Assembly: GCA_016858145.1 (NCBI GenBank)
Contig: JAEHOE010000023.1
Location: forward strand, 806,001 to 870,000
Direction: 5' to 3'
Length of the DNA: 64,000 bases
Source: Edaphochlamys debaryana
Taxonomy: Eukaryota > Chlorophyta > Chlorophyceae > Chlamydomonadales
In this document: positions 12,801 to 25,689 of the stretch, in pieces
How positions within the stretch are numbered: the stretch's first letter is position 1
Layout: every line of letters begins with the position of its first letter
Notes under the pieces: generated by a model
Database searches by the model: none
The model's input: the letters and a program-made list of their open reading frames with translations, nothing else
What the model was told of the DNA's origin: nothing
Translations under genes and position numbers: made by a program

Positions 12801-15800
12801 GGGCGGCGAGTCATCGCGGGGAGCGGGCGGCTCCTCTGCGAGTCAAGACACGGAACCAATCAATTGGATTAGATTGAACCGCAACTACAGCCCTGCGCCC
12901 AGCGCTTTGCACCGCCGGCAAAACCTTGCAAAACCCATGTGGGCCCAAGCACGGAAGCGCGGCATCAAGCCAAACTTGTCGCCGAGGTCCTTCCTGTCTT
13001 TCCCACTGCCCTCCCACTGTGCTAGACCCTCGACCCACCCTTGGGAACGAACTTGGCGCGGTTGACGATGGAGATGCCGCGCGGCGCCGCGGGCTTGGCG
13101 GCCGCCTTCTCCCTCTCCGCCTCCTCCGCCGCCAGCCGCTCTCGCTCCTTCTCCGCCTCCTCAGCCCGCTTCTTCTCCTCCTCGGCCTTCTCCCGCTCGG
13201 GCCCGCCGCGCACGCGCTTGCCCGGCCGCGCCTCCTTCTCGCCCGCACGGTCCCGCTCCTTGTCCCGCTCCGCCTTGTCCGCCCGCTCCTTTTCGGCCTT
13301 GTCGGCCTTCTCCGCTTTGCGGCTCTTCTTGTGGGCGCCGCCGGCAGCAGCGCCCGTGGCGGCCTCGGTCTGAGGGTGGGGTCAGTGATGTTGTTCAAAG
13401 CGCCAAACAAGCTGCGGACTCATGCGTGCCCGGCACTTTGCCCGGGCTCTGCACAAGCTCCTTCAGAGCCATGACAACAAAACATGGCCTCAGCCCACAT
13501 CGCATGCTGTATCGACCTTCAAACTCCATATCCATAGCCTGCTCCCTCCCTACCTTTTGCCTGCCCGACCCAGCCCTCACCTGGCCCGGCGCACGCTTCC
13601 TCCTCCGCGCCGCCTCCGTCTCCTTCATGAGCGCGAGCACAGAAGCGTCGGGTGTGTACACGTCGTAGTGGTACAACGCCTTGGAACCGGGGCCCTCGGG
13701 GCCCTGCAGGGTCGGACGGGCACATCGCACACCCGTGTCAGCGACAGCGAGGCAGGCGCCAATGGCATGAAGCAGGGTACCTTATCAGCGAACCAAGGCA
13801 GAAGCGATTGCTTTGTGGGCAAATGCGCGGGGGCGGCACGACGGCACGGGCGCTTGCCTGATGGATGTAGACCCTGCACACGTGGCCCTCGCACGAGTCC
13901 GTCAGGCAGCGGTGCAGCTTGACCTTGCCCTGCACGGACGAGGGCACGGATGCCGTCAGCACTGGCTCAGCACCACCAGCACAACATCCCCGGCAAGAGG
14001 CAATGCCACGCCGCCCAACGCCCAACACCCTGTCCCCCAGGCCGAGGCCCCACCTCGCGCGTGGTTCCCTTAAAGTTCTTGTCAAAGTCATCCCCCCGCA
14101 GGACGGCCATGGCCTCCGCAAAGCGCCGCCAGCAGCGGTCGTGGAACACGAGGCAGCAGCCGCGGCTGCAGTGCAGAACGTGGCGCTTCTGGCCCTCTGC
14201 ACGGGCACGATGCACGAAGGGGAGGAGGTAGGAGGGCCACGGTGTCGGATAGACGGCGCGGTGCAGGGCGAGGGCGACGCGCAGCGAGGGCAGTCGGAAG
14301 AAGGGTGTACGACGTATGTACAGCAGCATGCGTACGGCGAGTGTACGGCACTCACCCTTGACGCCGTACCGCGGCTCCTCGCAGACCTGGTCCGTGTCGT
14401 TGCCCGGCCGCAGGCAGCAGCGCCCCAGCACCGCCTCCCCGCCCTTCTCCACCTCGGCCTCCACCATCCCGCGCTCGCGCCGCAGCCGCTCGCGCTCCTC
14501 CCTCTCCCTGCAAGCGACAGCGACAACGAACGGGGGGAATCAGCGCGGGAAGCAGAGGCGGGTCAGGACGACCCCAGGCGGAAGGAACGCATCACCCAGT
14601 AGAGCCGAACGCTGGGCTGGATGCGGAGGGCCAACCGCGAAAGACCGATTGGAGCGCGCGATTGGGCCAGGGCCTCCTGGGTGCCACTGCGCCTTCCGCA
14701 GCTCCCAAGCTTGTGGTGGGCTGATGGCCCTCCCATCAGTCAGCACCCACCTGGCCAGGTGCTGCTGCCAGGCCTCGTCGTTGGCAAACATGTCCCGCGA
14801 CATGACCTCGTCCTCGGGGGTGGCCTCGGCGGCGGCGCGGCGGGAGGCCTTTGTGCGCTTCGGCCGCGGCTGCAGGGACCGGGCAATGAGGGACAAGACC
14901 AGTTAGCACCCGCTTTCAGGTTCGTAAGCCCGCCCCTCGCCCCATAATGCCGAACGTGTCTGCCCCCATTGCCGCCTGCTTGTGCGCTGGCAATGCCGGG
15001 GCCCAGGCTGCTTTGTCTCCGGCAGAGCCCCCTGCCCTTGCACCCCTGCCCCTGCCCTCCTGCGCACCTGGGGCTCCCCGTCCGCCTCCTTGCCCTCCCG
15101 CTCCTTGTTCCGCTCCCGCTCCTTGGCCAGCTTGCTACGCTTGGCCTTGGCCTCGGTGGGGGCCGGGGCCGCCGCCGCCCCGGCAGGCGCCGCCGGGGCC
15201 CGCGGCGGCGGTGCCTTGGGCGGCCGCCGCTCGCTCTCCGAACCCGAGCCCGAGTCTGAGAGCAGGGGCGGCATGTCCTCTCCCTCGCCAGCAGGCGGGC
15301 CGCGCAGGTCCTCCCGAACGCCTGGGACGCCGGAGTGGTGTAGCATAATCGTGAGTAATAATGAGGGAGAGGGCTGGGACTGAAGAGAGGTGCGTACATG
15401 CTCTCCTCTAAACCGCATCCGTGTCGTCCCGGCCCTGGCCCTCGCAACGGGAGCTCCCTTCCCCATGCACTCGCCACCAGTCAGTGCCCGCCCGTCCTCC
15501 CCGGCCCATCACCACCCCCGGGGCCCCGGCCCCAAGCCTCTGCCCTCAGGCCTCACCCGCGCCGCCCGAGTAGGGCTGCGGCTCGCGGCTGCTCTTGGAG
15601 GCGGCCGCTGCGGGAGCCTTCTTGGACTTCTGGTCAAGGAAGCCTGGGGGTCGGGGTTTGAACAACAGCCGGCTAAGTCATACACGCCGGCTCCGCCCCA
15701 TCCCGCCCTGACCCACGCATCGATTGCCCTTCATGAGCGCTCCTGCTCTTCAGACCGACGGCGAGCCCCGTCCTGCCGTGCACCTGCCACCTCGCCCTCT

Positions 15801-16975
15801 GCCCCCAGCATCCCCTCCCTTTCCTCCTGCTTGTAGCACCCTCAGCCCAACCCGTCGCCTCCACGCACCCGGCTTGAGCGCGGGCCCGGCCTTGCCGCCC
15901 GTCGCGGCCATCTTCGCCGCCGCCGCCGCCTGCGCCGCCGCCGCGGCCTTGGCCGGCGGCGGCTTGGGCACCGGCCGGGCATTGTCCAGCTCATCGTTGT
16001 CTGACTCCACGAGCATGGGCATTCCGTCCTCATCCTTGTCGTCTCCGTCATCCTCCTCGTCGTCCGTCACCTCCTCGACCACGTGGTTGGTCCCGCCCGA
16101 CAGAGGAGGCGGCGCCGCGGCGGGCCGTGCGGCCGCCGGCGGGGCCTTCAACGGCGAGGCCTTGGCGGCGGCCGAGGAGGCCGCCGCGCCGGGGGAGCCC
16201 TTGACGGGGGCGGCCGCAACGGAGAGCGGCACGAACCCGCTGACCGGCGCCAGCTCGTCCCCCAGCTCGTCCTCTTCGTACTGCCCCAACTCGTCATCGT
16301 CGTCCTCCTCGTCCTCGTCATCATCCTCGTCATCATCATCGTCCCCGTAGTCCGAGCTGTCGTCCTCCTCGTCGTCGTCATCATCATCCGACGGTTGGTC
16401 TTCCTCACTGGCCACCTCCTGCGTCTCCGCCGGCTTTGCAGGCTGCGACTGAGTTGAAGCTGCGGACGCGGTAGGCTTCGCCGGGGCTGCAACCACGGGC
16501 TTAGCCGCAGGCGGGGCTGCCGCCGCCGCTCGCGGCGGCAGGGAGGGCCCACCGGCTGGCCTGGGCGCAGCAGCAGCTGCCGCTGCCGGCCTCACCGGCG
16601 GGGCGGAGGGCTTACTGCGCTTGTCCAAGGGACTGTCGCTGTCGCTGTCGCTCTGCAAAGGCTGTAGGTGCAAGGGGGCCACAGCGCTCAGGACCCCAGG
16701 TTATGCCCAGCGAGGCTTCGGCAGCGAAGCAGGTGGTCCCCAACACCTTGTAGTCAAGGGTACCTAGGTCACCGTAGGCCCTGGCCCAACACTGGGATTA
16801 GCCCAAGCCCAAGATCTAGAGGTGCTAGAGCTTCAGGCTGTGCCACAACCCATCCGGTGCGCAGCGGTCCCGGGCCGGCTGCCGAGGGGCGTCGAGGGCC
16901 GGGAGACGTCGGGAAGGCCCACCCCGAGCCTGCCTGCGGCGGACTCACCGGCAGATCGTCCATGTCGTCCGCCAT
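6900..16975 (-). CDS. Large RING-finger protein with PAM2-like PABP-binding motifs
   Basis: Twenty-one exons, all in phase (5943 coding bases, 1980 residues): 16949-16975, 15869-16661, 15557-15643, 15068-15321, 14751-14869, 14356-14507, 14054-14196, 13858-13929, 13581-13703, 13039-13369, 12687-12835, 12202-12466, 11904-12070, 11649-11706, 11152-11336, 10799-10908, 9985-10606, 8859-9817, 7435-8606, 7143-7211, 6900-6985. Residues 1-390 are acidic and low-complexity; about 480-550 hold a Cys/His module (HCSRGCCLVFHDRCW, then CLTDSCEGHVC) recalling TTC3/DZIP3-type E3 ligases; about 590-700 are charged Lys/Glu helix. FxxREFVP-type motifs occur near 1073, 1110 and 1226, with a looser one near 695. 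About 1520-1620 is an unidentified globular segment, possibly DCD-like. The C-terminus is a C3HC4-like RING (CPMC, TCKHMGPCRECC, CLKCDKPV). Likely a ubiquitin ligase acting on mRNA-protein particles (inference). The intron after 13858 uses a GC donor. Confidence 0.88.
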
Positions 16976-17531
16976 TCTTAATGTTTCACCCGCCTCGTCC
17001 CGTCGCAGGGCCTAGGGCTGCCTGCGCGCCAATTGAGAGCCGTTTGCAAAGAGGACGGCAGGGATTGTGCTACCCAACGTGCAGGGCTTCCAGGTTGGGC
17101 AGGGGAGTCGCATGATGCAACCTGCCTTCAAGTCGGACTGCAGTTAGACGCCAGGGGCCATGCGGTCTTGTCCCTGAAAGAATGCAATCGCACCTGGCCG
17201 CACGCAGCTGCGTGCGTCAAGTGGCTGATATGCAAGAGATACCCCAGAGGCAAGGTACTGCTGTAGAGCGCGCCTAAAGAGCTTTGCGTGCGGCTCCGCA
17301 GAGCGCGCCAGTCGCAGGCTCGGCTTGATCTAACCCCACAGCTAAGCTGACGCGCTGTGGGAAACCTAGCTACGCGAAACCACCAGCGCAAGCGCACTAG
17401 CGGCAAGAGGGCGAGGAGCTTGGCGGACGCCTGCCGTGCAACTTGTGCATTGCCTCGGCGTCGCTGCCTCGGCACCGGCATACAAACACTCCCTGTGATT
17501 AGTCTTAAACCGCGCCAGCGACCCAGAGGCC
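16976..17531. promoter_or_regulatory. Shared upstream region of divergent RING-protein and oxidase genes
   Basis: A 556-base gap separates the ATG of the RING protein (minus) from the ATG of the FMN oxidase (plus). It must contain both promoters and 5'UTRs. No TATA box or repeat stands out by eye. Confidence 0.5.
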
Positions 17532-20500
17532 ATGGCGTCACCTGGGGCTGAGGCGGGGACAATGCCCGGTAGGTCGCGCACCGCACGCGCTGGCCCGCAG
17601 CCTGGCACTTCCCGTAGAGGCATCAGCAGATGTGAACTGCGCCACTTACTTCGCCACGCCCCAACCCACACGAGTTTCGCGCGACGTCGCGTCCCAACTG
17701 TCGCCCGGGCGGCCCCCATGGCTCGGGCGGGACGCAGGGACCAGGGAGCCCACGCTGGGAGCCCCCCACTGCCCTCCCCTGCTTAGATTTCCTCAACCTG
17801 GAGGAGGTCGAGCGGGCCGCCTCCAAGGTCATGACAAAGATGGCGTTCGACTACTACCACGGGGGCGCCGAGACGTGCGCAACGGTGGTTGAGAACCGCG
17901 CGTGCTACTCTCGATACCAGCTCATGCCGCGCATCCTGCGCGACGTCAGCAAGGTGGACACGAGCCATGAGCTGCTAGGTGGGTTGTGTGTGTCTGCTGC
18001 AGGGGGGGTAGCCGGGTCAGCTGCTGGCTGGGTGGGGTGTTGAGCTTAAACCCCAGCACTGAGGGCCTAGCCGTACTGACCCTGCCCTCGACCTGTCTTT
18101 ATCCCCCGGCACCTGAGGCCTGGCTACCGGTATACTGACCGGAACCAGCAAGTTCGGGTATGACACCTGTATCACTTGTCCTGTACTGCCAGTACAACCT
18201 GCCATGTCTTCCCTTTTCCCCAAACCTACACTCCCCGACCCCAGGCATTCGCTCCAGCATGCCCGTGTGGGTGGCCCCCATGGCTATGCACGGCCTGGCA
18301 CACCCGGTGCGCGGAGCGGGCGGGGCAGGGCACGGTTAGCGGCAGGGGACCGCATGGTGCACTGCCACCGCCCCTCAGGGGCCACCCATGCTCAGGGCAC
18401 AGGCCACGACGCCGCCAGCGACGCGCGCAGGCCCGGCGCCGGTCACACGGGTTGACTTGGGGCTTGGCTGCATGACACTGCACGCGCCCGACCCCTGCTG
18501 ACCCGCCCCTGCGTGCTGCCGTGCTCAGGGCCGTGAGGTGGCCACGTGCCGCGGCGCTGCGGCCTGCGGCGTGCCCTTCACCTTCTCCACGGTGGCGACC
18601 TCCTCGCTGGCGGACATCGAGGGCACGGGGCACAAGGACCGCATCTTCCAGCTCTACGTCATCAGGCGGGGCCGGGGGCAGGGGCAGGGGGCAAGGGAAA
18701 CGTGTTGTAGTTGGCTGCTGAGAGGCTACGCGCTGGGAGCGCGGGCAGGGGCCGGGCGAGGGCTTGAGACCGTCGAGGGGCCCAGGGCCTGCGTTCAAGG
18801 GCTCCGGCAGCATGCGCGTAGGCCCGTCTCAAACCGCCGTGCAACTCAGCAGCTGCTCGCTGCCCCATGCCCTGCCGCCCGCAGGAATCGGGACGTGGTG
18901 CGGCGCTGGGTGACGGAGGCGGAGGCGCGCGGCTTCCGCGCGCTCATGGTCACGGTGGACGCGCAGCGCCTGGGCAACCGGGAGGCGGACGCACGGAACA
19001 AGTGCGCGGGGTTGTGGTGGCGTAAACGATGCATGCCGGGTGGGAAGAGGTCGGACGCGAAGTCGGTGGGGCGTGAGGACGCGTCAGAGAAGGCTCGACA
19101 GCAAGCACCCCACCCCACCCCGCTCCACCCGCTCCCCCAGGTTCACGCTGCCCCCCGGCCTGGCTCTGCGCAACCTGCAGTACCTCTCCACCAGCTCCAC
19201 TGCACAGGCAGGCAGGGATGGGGGACATGGGGGGTGGGTGCAGCAAGCGTTCGAGAGCAGTGCGTAAGGACGCAGCGGCAGCAGCATGTGTTGCCAGACG
19301 GCCTGGGTGGATCGCGGCCAGGGCTTTTCTCCACGGACCCATCACTCGCTGAGCTCCTGCCGCGCAGGCCCGCGACTCTGGCGACGGCTCGGGGCTGATG
19401 AAGCTGTTCACGGCTGAGGTGGACGACTCCCTGACTTGGGATTTCATCCCCTGGCTGCGGACCGTCACCAAGCTGCCCATCATCGTCAAGGTGGGTGGGG
19501 CCCTCAGAAAGGCGCTGCAGGGGAACACGTGCGCAGGGCTGGAGAGGACGAAGCGGAAGCAAGGGGCGATCAAGCGCACGCGACCGCACAGGCTGTCAGC
19601 TCACAGCTCCGCAAGACCAGAAGCGCGGACCCGGCCTAGCCCTGTGCGCGTTCTCCGGACTGAGCGACTGACACTCGCCTTCTTTCCGCTTTGCCCCAGG
19701 GCCTGCTGTCTCCTGCGGATGCCGAACTGGCCGTGGCCTACGGAGTGGACGCCATCGTGGTCTCCAACCACGGCGGCAGGTGGGTGAGGGTCGGCGTGCC
19801 GTGTCCCCCAAACCGCGAGCCCTGGCCACTGTCCAGCCAGGGCCCACGTGCTCTCGTGCGCAAGGCCACCCGCCGCCTGGCAGCTTGCCGCCTCAGCCTT
19901 CTTGCAACGCTCTACCTGCCGACACCAATGTCAAAGCCCCCTCCTCGTCCTCTGCACCCTCCCTCGTCTACCCCCTGCCTGGCTGCAGGCAGCTGGACTA
20001 CTCCCCCTCGGGCCTGGCGGCGCTGCCGGGGGTGGTGGCGGCGGTGGCGGGGCGCATCCCGGTCCTCATGGACGGGGGCATCCGGAGGGGGACCGACGTG
20101 ATCAAGGTGGGGATCGTCGGGACGTGGAGGCGCCGTTGACGAAACCTGAGGGAACCCTAAGTCGAGGGCTACATGAGCGGTGGAGCCGCATAGCTGGGGG
20201 GCCAGATGACAGGTCCGGGGGGCCGATCCCAGGTCCTTTTACCCTAGCCGGGGGGCCAGACCCCAGGTCCCTTTACCTCTTACCCTTGGCCCTGCGGTCT
20301 GCACCCTCATGCCGGCATGCGCTCGGGCTGCTCCCCCGCAGGCGCTGGCGCTGGGAGCCTCCGGGGTGCTGCTGGGGCGGCCCGTGCTGTTCGGGCTGGC
20401 GGTTGGCGGGCAGGCGGGCGTGGAGCGCGTGCTGAGCCTGCTGCGCGCCGAGATCGAGCTCACCATGGCGCTAGCAGGCTGCGCGACACTCAAGGACGTG

Positions 20501-20653
20501 GGGCCGCACATGCTGCTGCCCGCGCCCACGGCCCAGCCACTGCCGGCGCTGCCATACCCCCAAGCGCCCCAGGGCCAGGCCGGGGCGTGCGCCTCCTATG
20601 GGTGCGGCGCCGGCGCTGAGGGGCAGCGCCAGCAGCTCCTGTCCAAGCTGTAA
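17532..20653 (+). CDS. GOX: Peroxisomal (S)-2-hydroxy-acid oxidase (glycolate/L-lactate oxidase)
   Basis: Ten exons, all in phase, 414 residues: 17532-17568, 17787-17978, 18245-18306, 18529-18665, 18885-19001, 19141-19207, 19368-19490, 19700-19779, 19989-20106, 20342-20653. This is an FMN-dependent alpha-hydroxy-acid oxidase that turns glycolate or lactate into the keto acid and H2O2. Visible active-site residues: Tyr in DYYHGG (about 36), Tyr in FQLYV, Asp in LMVTVD, Lys in PIIVK, His and Arg in SNHGGRQLDY, and the FMN-phosphate motif GGIRRGTDV. The protein ends SKL, a perfect type 1 peroxisomal targeting signal. Length is slightly above the usual 360-370 because of a C-terminal extension. 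Introns 4 (AG|GCGGGG) and 6 (CAG|GCAGGC) have GC donors. Glycolate versus lactate preference cannot be told from the sequence. Confidence 0.95.
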
Positions 20654-22031
20654 CTTATTTGGGTTTGTGGGAGCAGGTGGGAGAGAGATTGATGCATGTG
20701 TGGTAAATTGGGGGGTGACCGCTGAGCGTGTATTGTCGCCCGGTGCAGTGGCGAGAGGGGCGGTCATGAACGGGTCGGATTGGACACTGCGAGCTGGCAT
20801 GGATTGCTCGTGGGCTGCCCCCCCTCTTGATCACCGCCTCGTGCAAGTGCCCGAACGCGCACTCGATGGCTGAGGGTGAGCGTGATTGCTGCCCAGGCCT
20901 GTAAGGGCCCGGGCCTAGAGACGTGGCGTGACGACCGCAAGTCCGACACGTAGCGTGGGGGTCGGTGTGCAGGTGGCACACCCACGTCACCCAGTAGGTA
21001 GGCGCTCTCGCTCACCCCCTCCCCTTCTGGAGGCCCCATCTTGGAGGTGATGGATGGTCATGACAAATTCGGAGCCGGGGGCCCTTGCTGTCCGTGTAAG
21101 GGGGCGGCGTGCTCATCTCGCAGGATGCCCATGAGGTTGGCTGCCGTGCACCCCCCTGGGACCGGACTCAAATCACCGCGGCACAACGCCCCGTCATCTC
21201 AAATGACCCCTCTGGGGTTCCTCTTTGTAACCACCGTAAACTGCTGTGCAAACGCCCTGCTGTAGCCTGCGGAGAGCAGCGGCTGTGCGGCATGCATTGC
21301 TGTGGGGAAGCTGCTGCGGGCACTTCTAGTCCACCGAGGCTGCGACCCCGCGAGGCAGGTCACGCACAGCGAATTAGTGCAGGGCTCCAGGCACAGGCAA
21401 CCAAGCTTCGCTTTCCGGCTACATGCACTTCCCCCACATGGCCACGCCGCCAAATCACAGCGGGCGCCATGCAGGCGAGCTATGAGGCCTCAAGTTCGGA
21501 GGTCCTAGGCTATAGCTGGCACACCAATTCCACTCCTTCCTCCTGCTACGGGCCGTCCCCACGGCCCAAACTCTAACCCGTTCCCACGAGACCCGGCGAC
21601 ACTGGCGCCATCCAGCCGACCAGCACACACAAAATCAGTTCAGGCTGCGGGGATGGCATACTCTTTCCCAGCCTGTACCCGCGCACGCACGTCAAGTCAA
21701 AACACACACGATTAATGCGTAAACACTATGTCAGGTGTCAACGATAGTCAGTCAGTCAGGTACGCGGCGACGACCTGTGTGCATAGGTCGCCTCGCGCCC
21801 ACTCCACCCCACGAGCAGGTAACCCGAAACAGAAGCACGAGGAAACCCAACCGGCGCAGCATCGAGCGAATCCCGCCTAGGGAGATCCGAACCTCACCCT
21901 TTCAACCGCTTGCTCCCGCCAGGCCGCTGCTTGCCGCGCCCTCCTCCGCCGGGCTCCATCCTCCCGCCGTGCCGCCGGCAGCACAGCCGGCTAAACACAG
22001 GGACTCCTCCCTAAGCTGCTCAGCGCTACGC
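20654..22031. other. Convergent intergenic region
   Basis: About 1.4 kb between the 3' ends of the oxidase (plus) and SEC61 alpha (minus) genes. It should hold both 3'UTRs. I see no coding exon or RNA gene. Confidence 0.5.
20900..20904 (+). terminator. Candidate polyadenylation signal TGTAA of the oxidase gene
   Basis: TGTAA lies about 250 bases after the stop at 20653, the usual green-algal signal and a usual distance. A second TGTAA overlaps the stop codon itself and is less likely to be used. Confidence 0.5.
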
Positions 22032-23742
22032 TTAGAACAGCGCCCCGGGCGCCTGCGCCTTCTCCTTCTCGTACGTCTCGAAGTACTGGTAGATAATCGT
22101 CACGGCCAGCAGGATACCAGTGCCCGACCCGATAGCGCCCATAAAGTCCGCAACAATGGTGAGGGCGCCAATGCACATGCCTCCGAACGCGGCGGCAATG
22201 GGGATGTAGCGGTTGAGCTCCTTCTTGAGCGAGGCGGTGGTGTCACGGTGGCCCTGGATGAACATCTGCTGCTCCTTGAGCTGCTTGGCCACGTCCGAGG
22301 CGCTGCTGCCGGAGACCTCAATCCAGGTCTTGGAGAACAGGGCGCAGGCGGTGAGCATGAAGGTGACGTAGAAGAGGGCATGCAGGGGGTTGGCGGCCAC
22401 CTCGGTCAGACTCTGGGGGGGCGAGATGTAGTAAACCAGGCCGCCCACGGGGATCATCTGGCCGCCGCCGTACTCAGTCTGCTGCCAGCGGCCCAGCAGC
22501 TGCACCAGAATGTTGCCGCCGTAGCGCTTGTACAGCAGCTGGGAAATGAAGTACAGGTTGGAGACCAGGGCGGACTGCAGAATGATGGGCATGTTGGAGG
22601 TGTAGAAGAGCTTGATGGGGTAGTTGCCCTGCTGGCCGCGGGCACGCTTGTTGCGGACGGGCAGGTCGACGCGGAAGCCCTGGAAGTAGATGACCACCAG
22701 GAACACCAGAATGGTGGCCAGCAGGTTGGTCATGTTGGGCAGGTTGCTGCGGTAGAAGGCCTCCTTCAGGGCGCGGACCTGCGTGGAGTGGGGCAACAGG
22801 GTGGGGCGTCAACGCACGCAGCCGAGACAGGGAACGACGGGTGCCGCCAGAGCAACTCAATTGGCATGGCTGGTAGGCGCGGCTGGTAGCCGGCAGGGCT
22901 CAATCGGCGGCAATGCTTGCTGGCTGCAGGTGGCGCACGTAGGCGCACGCTACACGGAACTAGGATGGAACCGCGGTGGGGCTACGGTGGGGGCTTGCTC
23001 CCCGCAGTCCTCTGACGCTCTCCCCCCTTCCCCCTCCCCCACACGGACGCAGACACACCTTGTCGGACCGGGTGATCAGGAGGTGGAACATGGCGATGAT
23101 GGCGCCCTCGAACTCGGCACCACGGGCGCTCTGGATCGTGTAGGGGCTGAAGGCCTTCCAGATGATAGACTCGCAGATGTTGGTGGCGATGAAGAGGGAG
23201 ATACCGGACCCCAGGCCGTAGCCCTTCTGGAGCAGCTCGTCCAGGCAGATGACGATGATGCCGGCAAAGAACAGCTGAGTGATGATCAGGATGGCGTTGG
23301 CGGCACCAAGCTCACGGACGTCACCGTACATGCCGGACACGACGTAGGCGACGGCCTCTCCGATGGTGATGAGGACACCAAGGAGCTTCTGAGCGCCGTT
23401 GAGGAGCTCACGGTCCGCCTTGACGCTGTTGTCGACGTCGATGATCTTAGAGCCGGCCAGGAGCTGCATCACTAGGCCGGAGGTGACGATGGGGCTGATA
23501 CCGAGCTCCATACAGGTGCCGCGGTTGGACGCCATGATGACACGGACCCAGTAGAAGGGGTCCGAGCTCGAGTTCGTCTTGATACCATAAAGCGGCAGCT
23601 GGGAGCACACCAGGAAGATAAACAGGGTCACGGCCGTGTACAGGAACTTCTCCCTGAACGGCACGCGACGGTCGGCTTGTTGCACATCGGGCAGAACCGA
23701 GAGGAACGGCCGCACAAGGTTGAGCGGCCGGAAGCCCGCCAT
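22032..23742 (-). CDS. SEC61A: Protein transport protein SEC61 subunit alpha
   Basis: Two exons (23059-23742 and 22032-22778, phase 0 junction, GTGTGT donor) give 476 residues, the normal length for the family. It is the channel-forming subunit of the ER translocon. The N-terminus ([21 protein letters not shown]) is followed by ten hydrophobic segments; recognisable family stretches are [57 protein letters not shown]-like [29 protein letters not shown] and [25 protein letters not shown] [16 protein letters not shown]. The gene is intron-poor compared with its neighbours, as expected for a highly expressed gene. Identification is firm. Confidence 0.98.
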
Positions 23743-23787
23743 AGCTGCTGTCTCTACACTCCTAGACCAGATCTGACACCGCTAGCG

Positions 23788-24183
23788 GCGAAGTGGGTGC
23801 CCAGGCCGGGCGCTGGTCGATCGATGATCTAGTGCTACGGGGCGCTAGTCGTGAGCCACGCTCTGGGGCTCGTGTGATGGTGTGTAGTTCTCTCGGTGTG
23901 TGCTGTGTGTATGGGCGTCGGAGCGAGCTGGGGCACCAAGCAGGCAATTCGTCGCGCAAAGAGGTGGCATAAGGCCCCCGAATGCCCCCATGCAGGGACA
24001 CCGGGGACCCCAACTGTAGCACGGAGGCCCCTCGCCTTGCCCAAACGATAGCCCTATGCGACTTGGTCAGCCCTGGCCCATTGTCAGGCCCCGGGAGCGC
24101 CCCCCGCGCGACGTGCGCATGGCAGTAGCGGGACACTTGTCCTCTGTCGCCTGAGCTCTTGCAACATACCCGAACCACTTCGC
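23788..24183. mobile_element. Repeat element copy 1 (possible MITE) with 9-bp inverted ends
   Basis: Positions 23790-24175 recur almost unchanged at 25883-26268: equal length (386 bases) and about four substitutions by eye. In this copy the ends extend to GCGAAGTGG and its exact inverse CCACTTCGC, so it may be a small non-autonomous DNA transposon. No obvious target-site duplication flanks it. It lies just upstream of the SEC61 alpha start, within possible promoter sequence. Confidence 0.6.
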
Positions 24184-25689
24184 AATAAGACTCGAAAGTC
24201 TAAGTACCTCTAAAGCCTCACGAACTTGATCTGAAGCTGCCCGCGACCGCGGTCCATGCCGACATGTATGTTGCGCTGCGGATGGATGTGTGCACGGGCG
24301 CTCGTGGCGGACAAGCCCGAGAGCAGCAGGCCAGAAGCTTGCAGCGGTCACTGCGGCTACCTCGACACGCGCTCTGGCGGGGAGCGCACGGGAGGTCTGG
24401 ACTCTGGAGTGCACGCCCCACGGCCTGCCGACATGTATGTACAGGCGAGGACGCACTCATACGACCCGTGCTTCCACGGAGAGGCCGCTGTGGCCCCTGA
24501 TGGCCGCCTCGATCCCCATGGTGCTGAACGCACCGTTGCAAGTCCCCGGGGCTGGTTTCCCTCAGGGGTGAGTCAGTGGGCATAGCCCTCGTGCACAAAC
24601 ACGCGGGCTTCGCCATGTATGGTGGCCGCGGGACTAGCGCAGGGAGAGGACCGCAGATCCGAGCAGCAGCATGTGATCAGACGCTGTCCCGGTGCGGGCA
24701 AGCAAAGGTCCAAGTCCCCGAGGCATAGCGCTGGTGCACAGGCACGGGGGCTTCTGAGGGGAGTCGCCGAGGCCTTGGCTGGTGCCCCGGCTGGTGCGCC
24801 GCGCTGGTTTCCCCGGGTTGGTTTCCCCAACTCCCCTATTCCTTGAGTCGAGGGCTTCCCTGAGGCCTCGAGTCTTCACGGGCCCGTGGCTGAGGAAGCC
24901 CGTTGCTTCTGCAGGGCTCCCCAGCTGGCTCTGGCGGGATGAGCACGGAAGTGGCCTGGCAGCACGCTGGCGAGGGCGTGCCCCCCACGGTCGTAGGAAA
25001 GGTCCTTGTCGGGACGTCAAGCGGGCTTGAAAGAGGGCTGGTCCTGCTCCTGGTCGAGTCGCTCCTGCTCCCGGTACCTTACTTCTATAGATCGACGGCC
25101 CTGTCATGAGGTTTGCTGTCCTGCCTTGAGCCCTGACGCAGGCGCCTGTCAAGCACGTTTGCTGCCAGCGGTGCCAACTCCGGGGTCAGTGCCTCGGCAA
25201 GCCTACTAGGAAATGGAGGATTTTAGGCGATACCGAGGTCAACAGGGCTTCAGGGCCTGGACGGTGGCTTGCCATGGAGCCACAGCCGCGGTGTCCAGTT
25301 CTGAGGCGGTTGGGACTGCACGGGGCTCCCGGTGGAGGCTTCGAGCACAAGTCGCCACAACCGACTGGACCGGCCAGGGCACGGGCAGCCCCAGAGGTTG
25401 CTTAGAACGTCTGGCAGAGTTGGCCACACGGCACTCGTACGGCAAAAGGCAACTGGCATGCCCATATGCCTCAATGCCGCCGCTTGTCAGCCCGTGGCGA
25501 GTTGCCCGTACGCGTTGTAGAGCATGGATGGAAGGTAAGGGCTGGGTTGAGGCACTGAACCCCGCACACAGGTGGGCCCCCATGGTTCGGGCACCACACT
25601 CACACACCGCGCCTACGCTTCCGTCGGCTCAATCGAGCAGCCAATCACACACGGTGGCGCGCACGAGGATGCCACGCTCTGGCCGCGGC

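Noticed and set aside
13022..13213. Lys/Glu-rich minus-strand frame as a separate small gene
   Set aside because: It is exon 10 of the RING protein, in phase with its neighbours.
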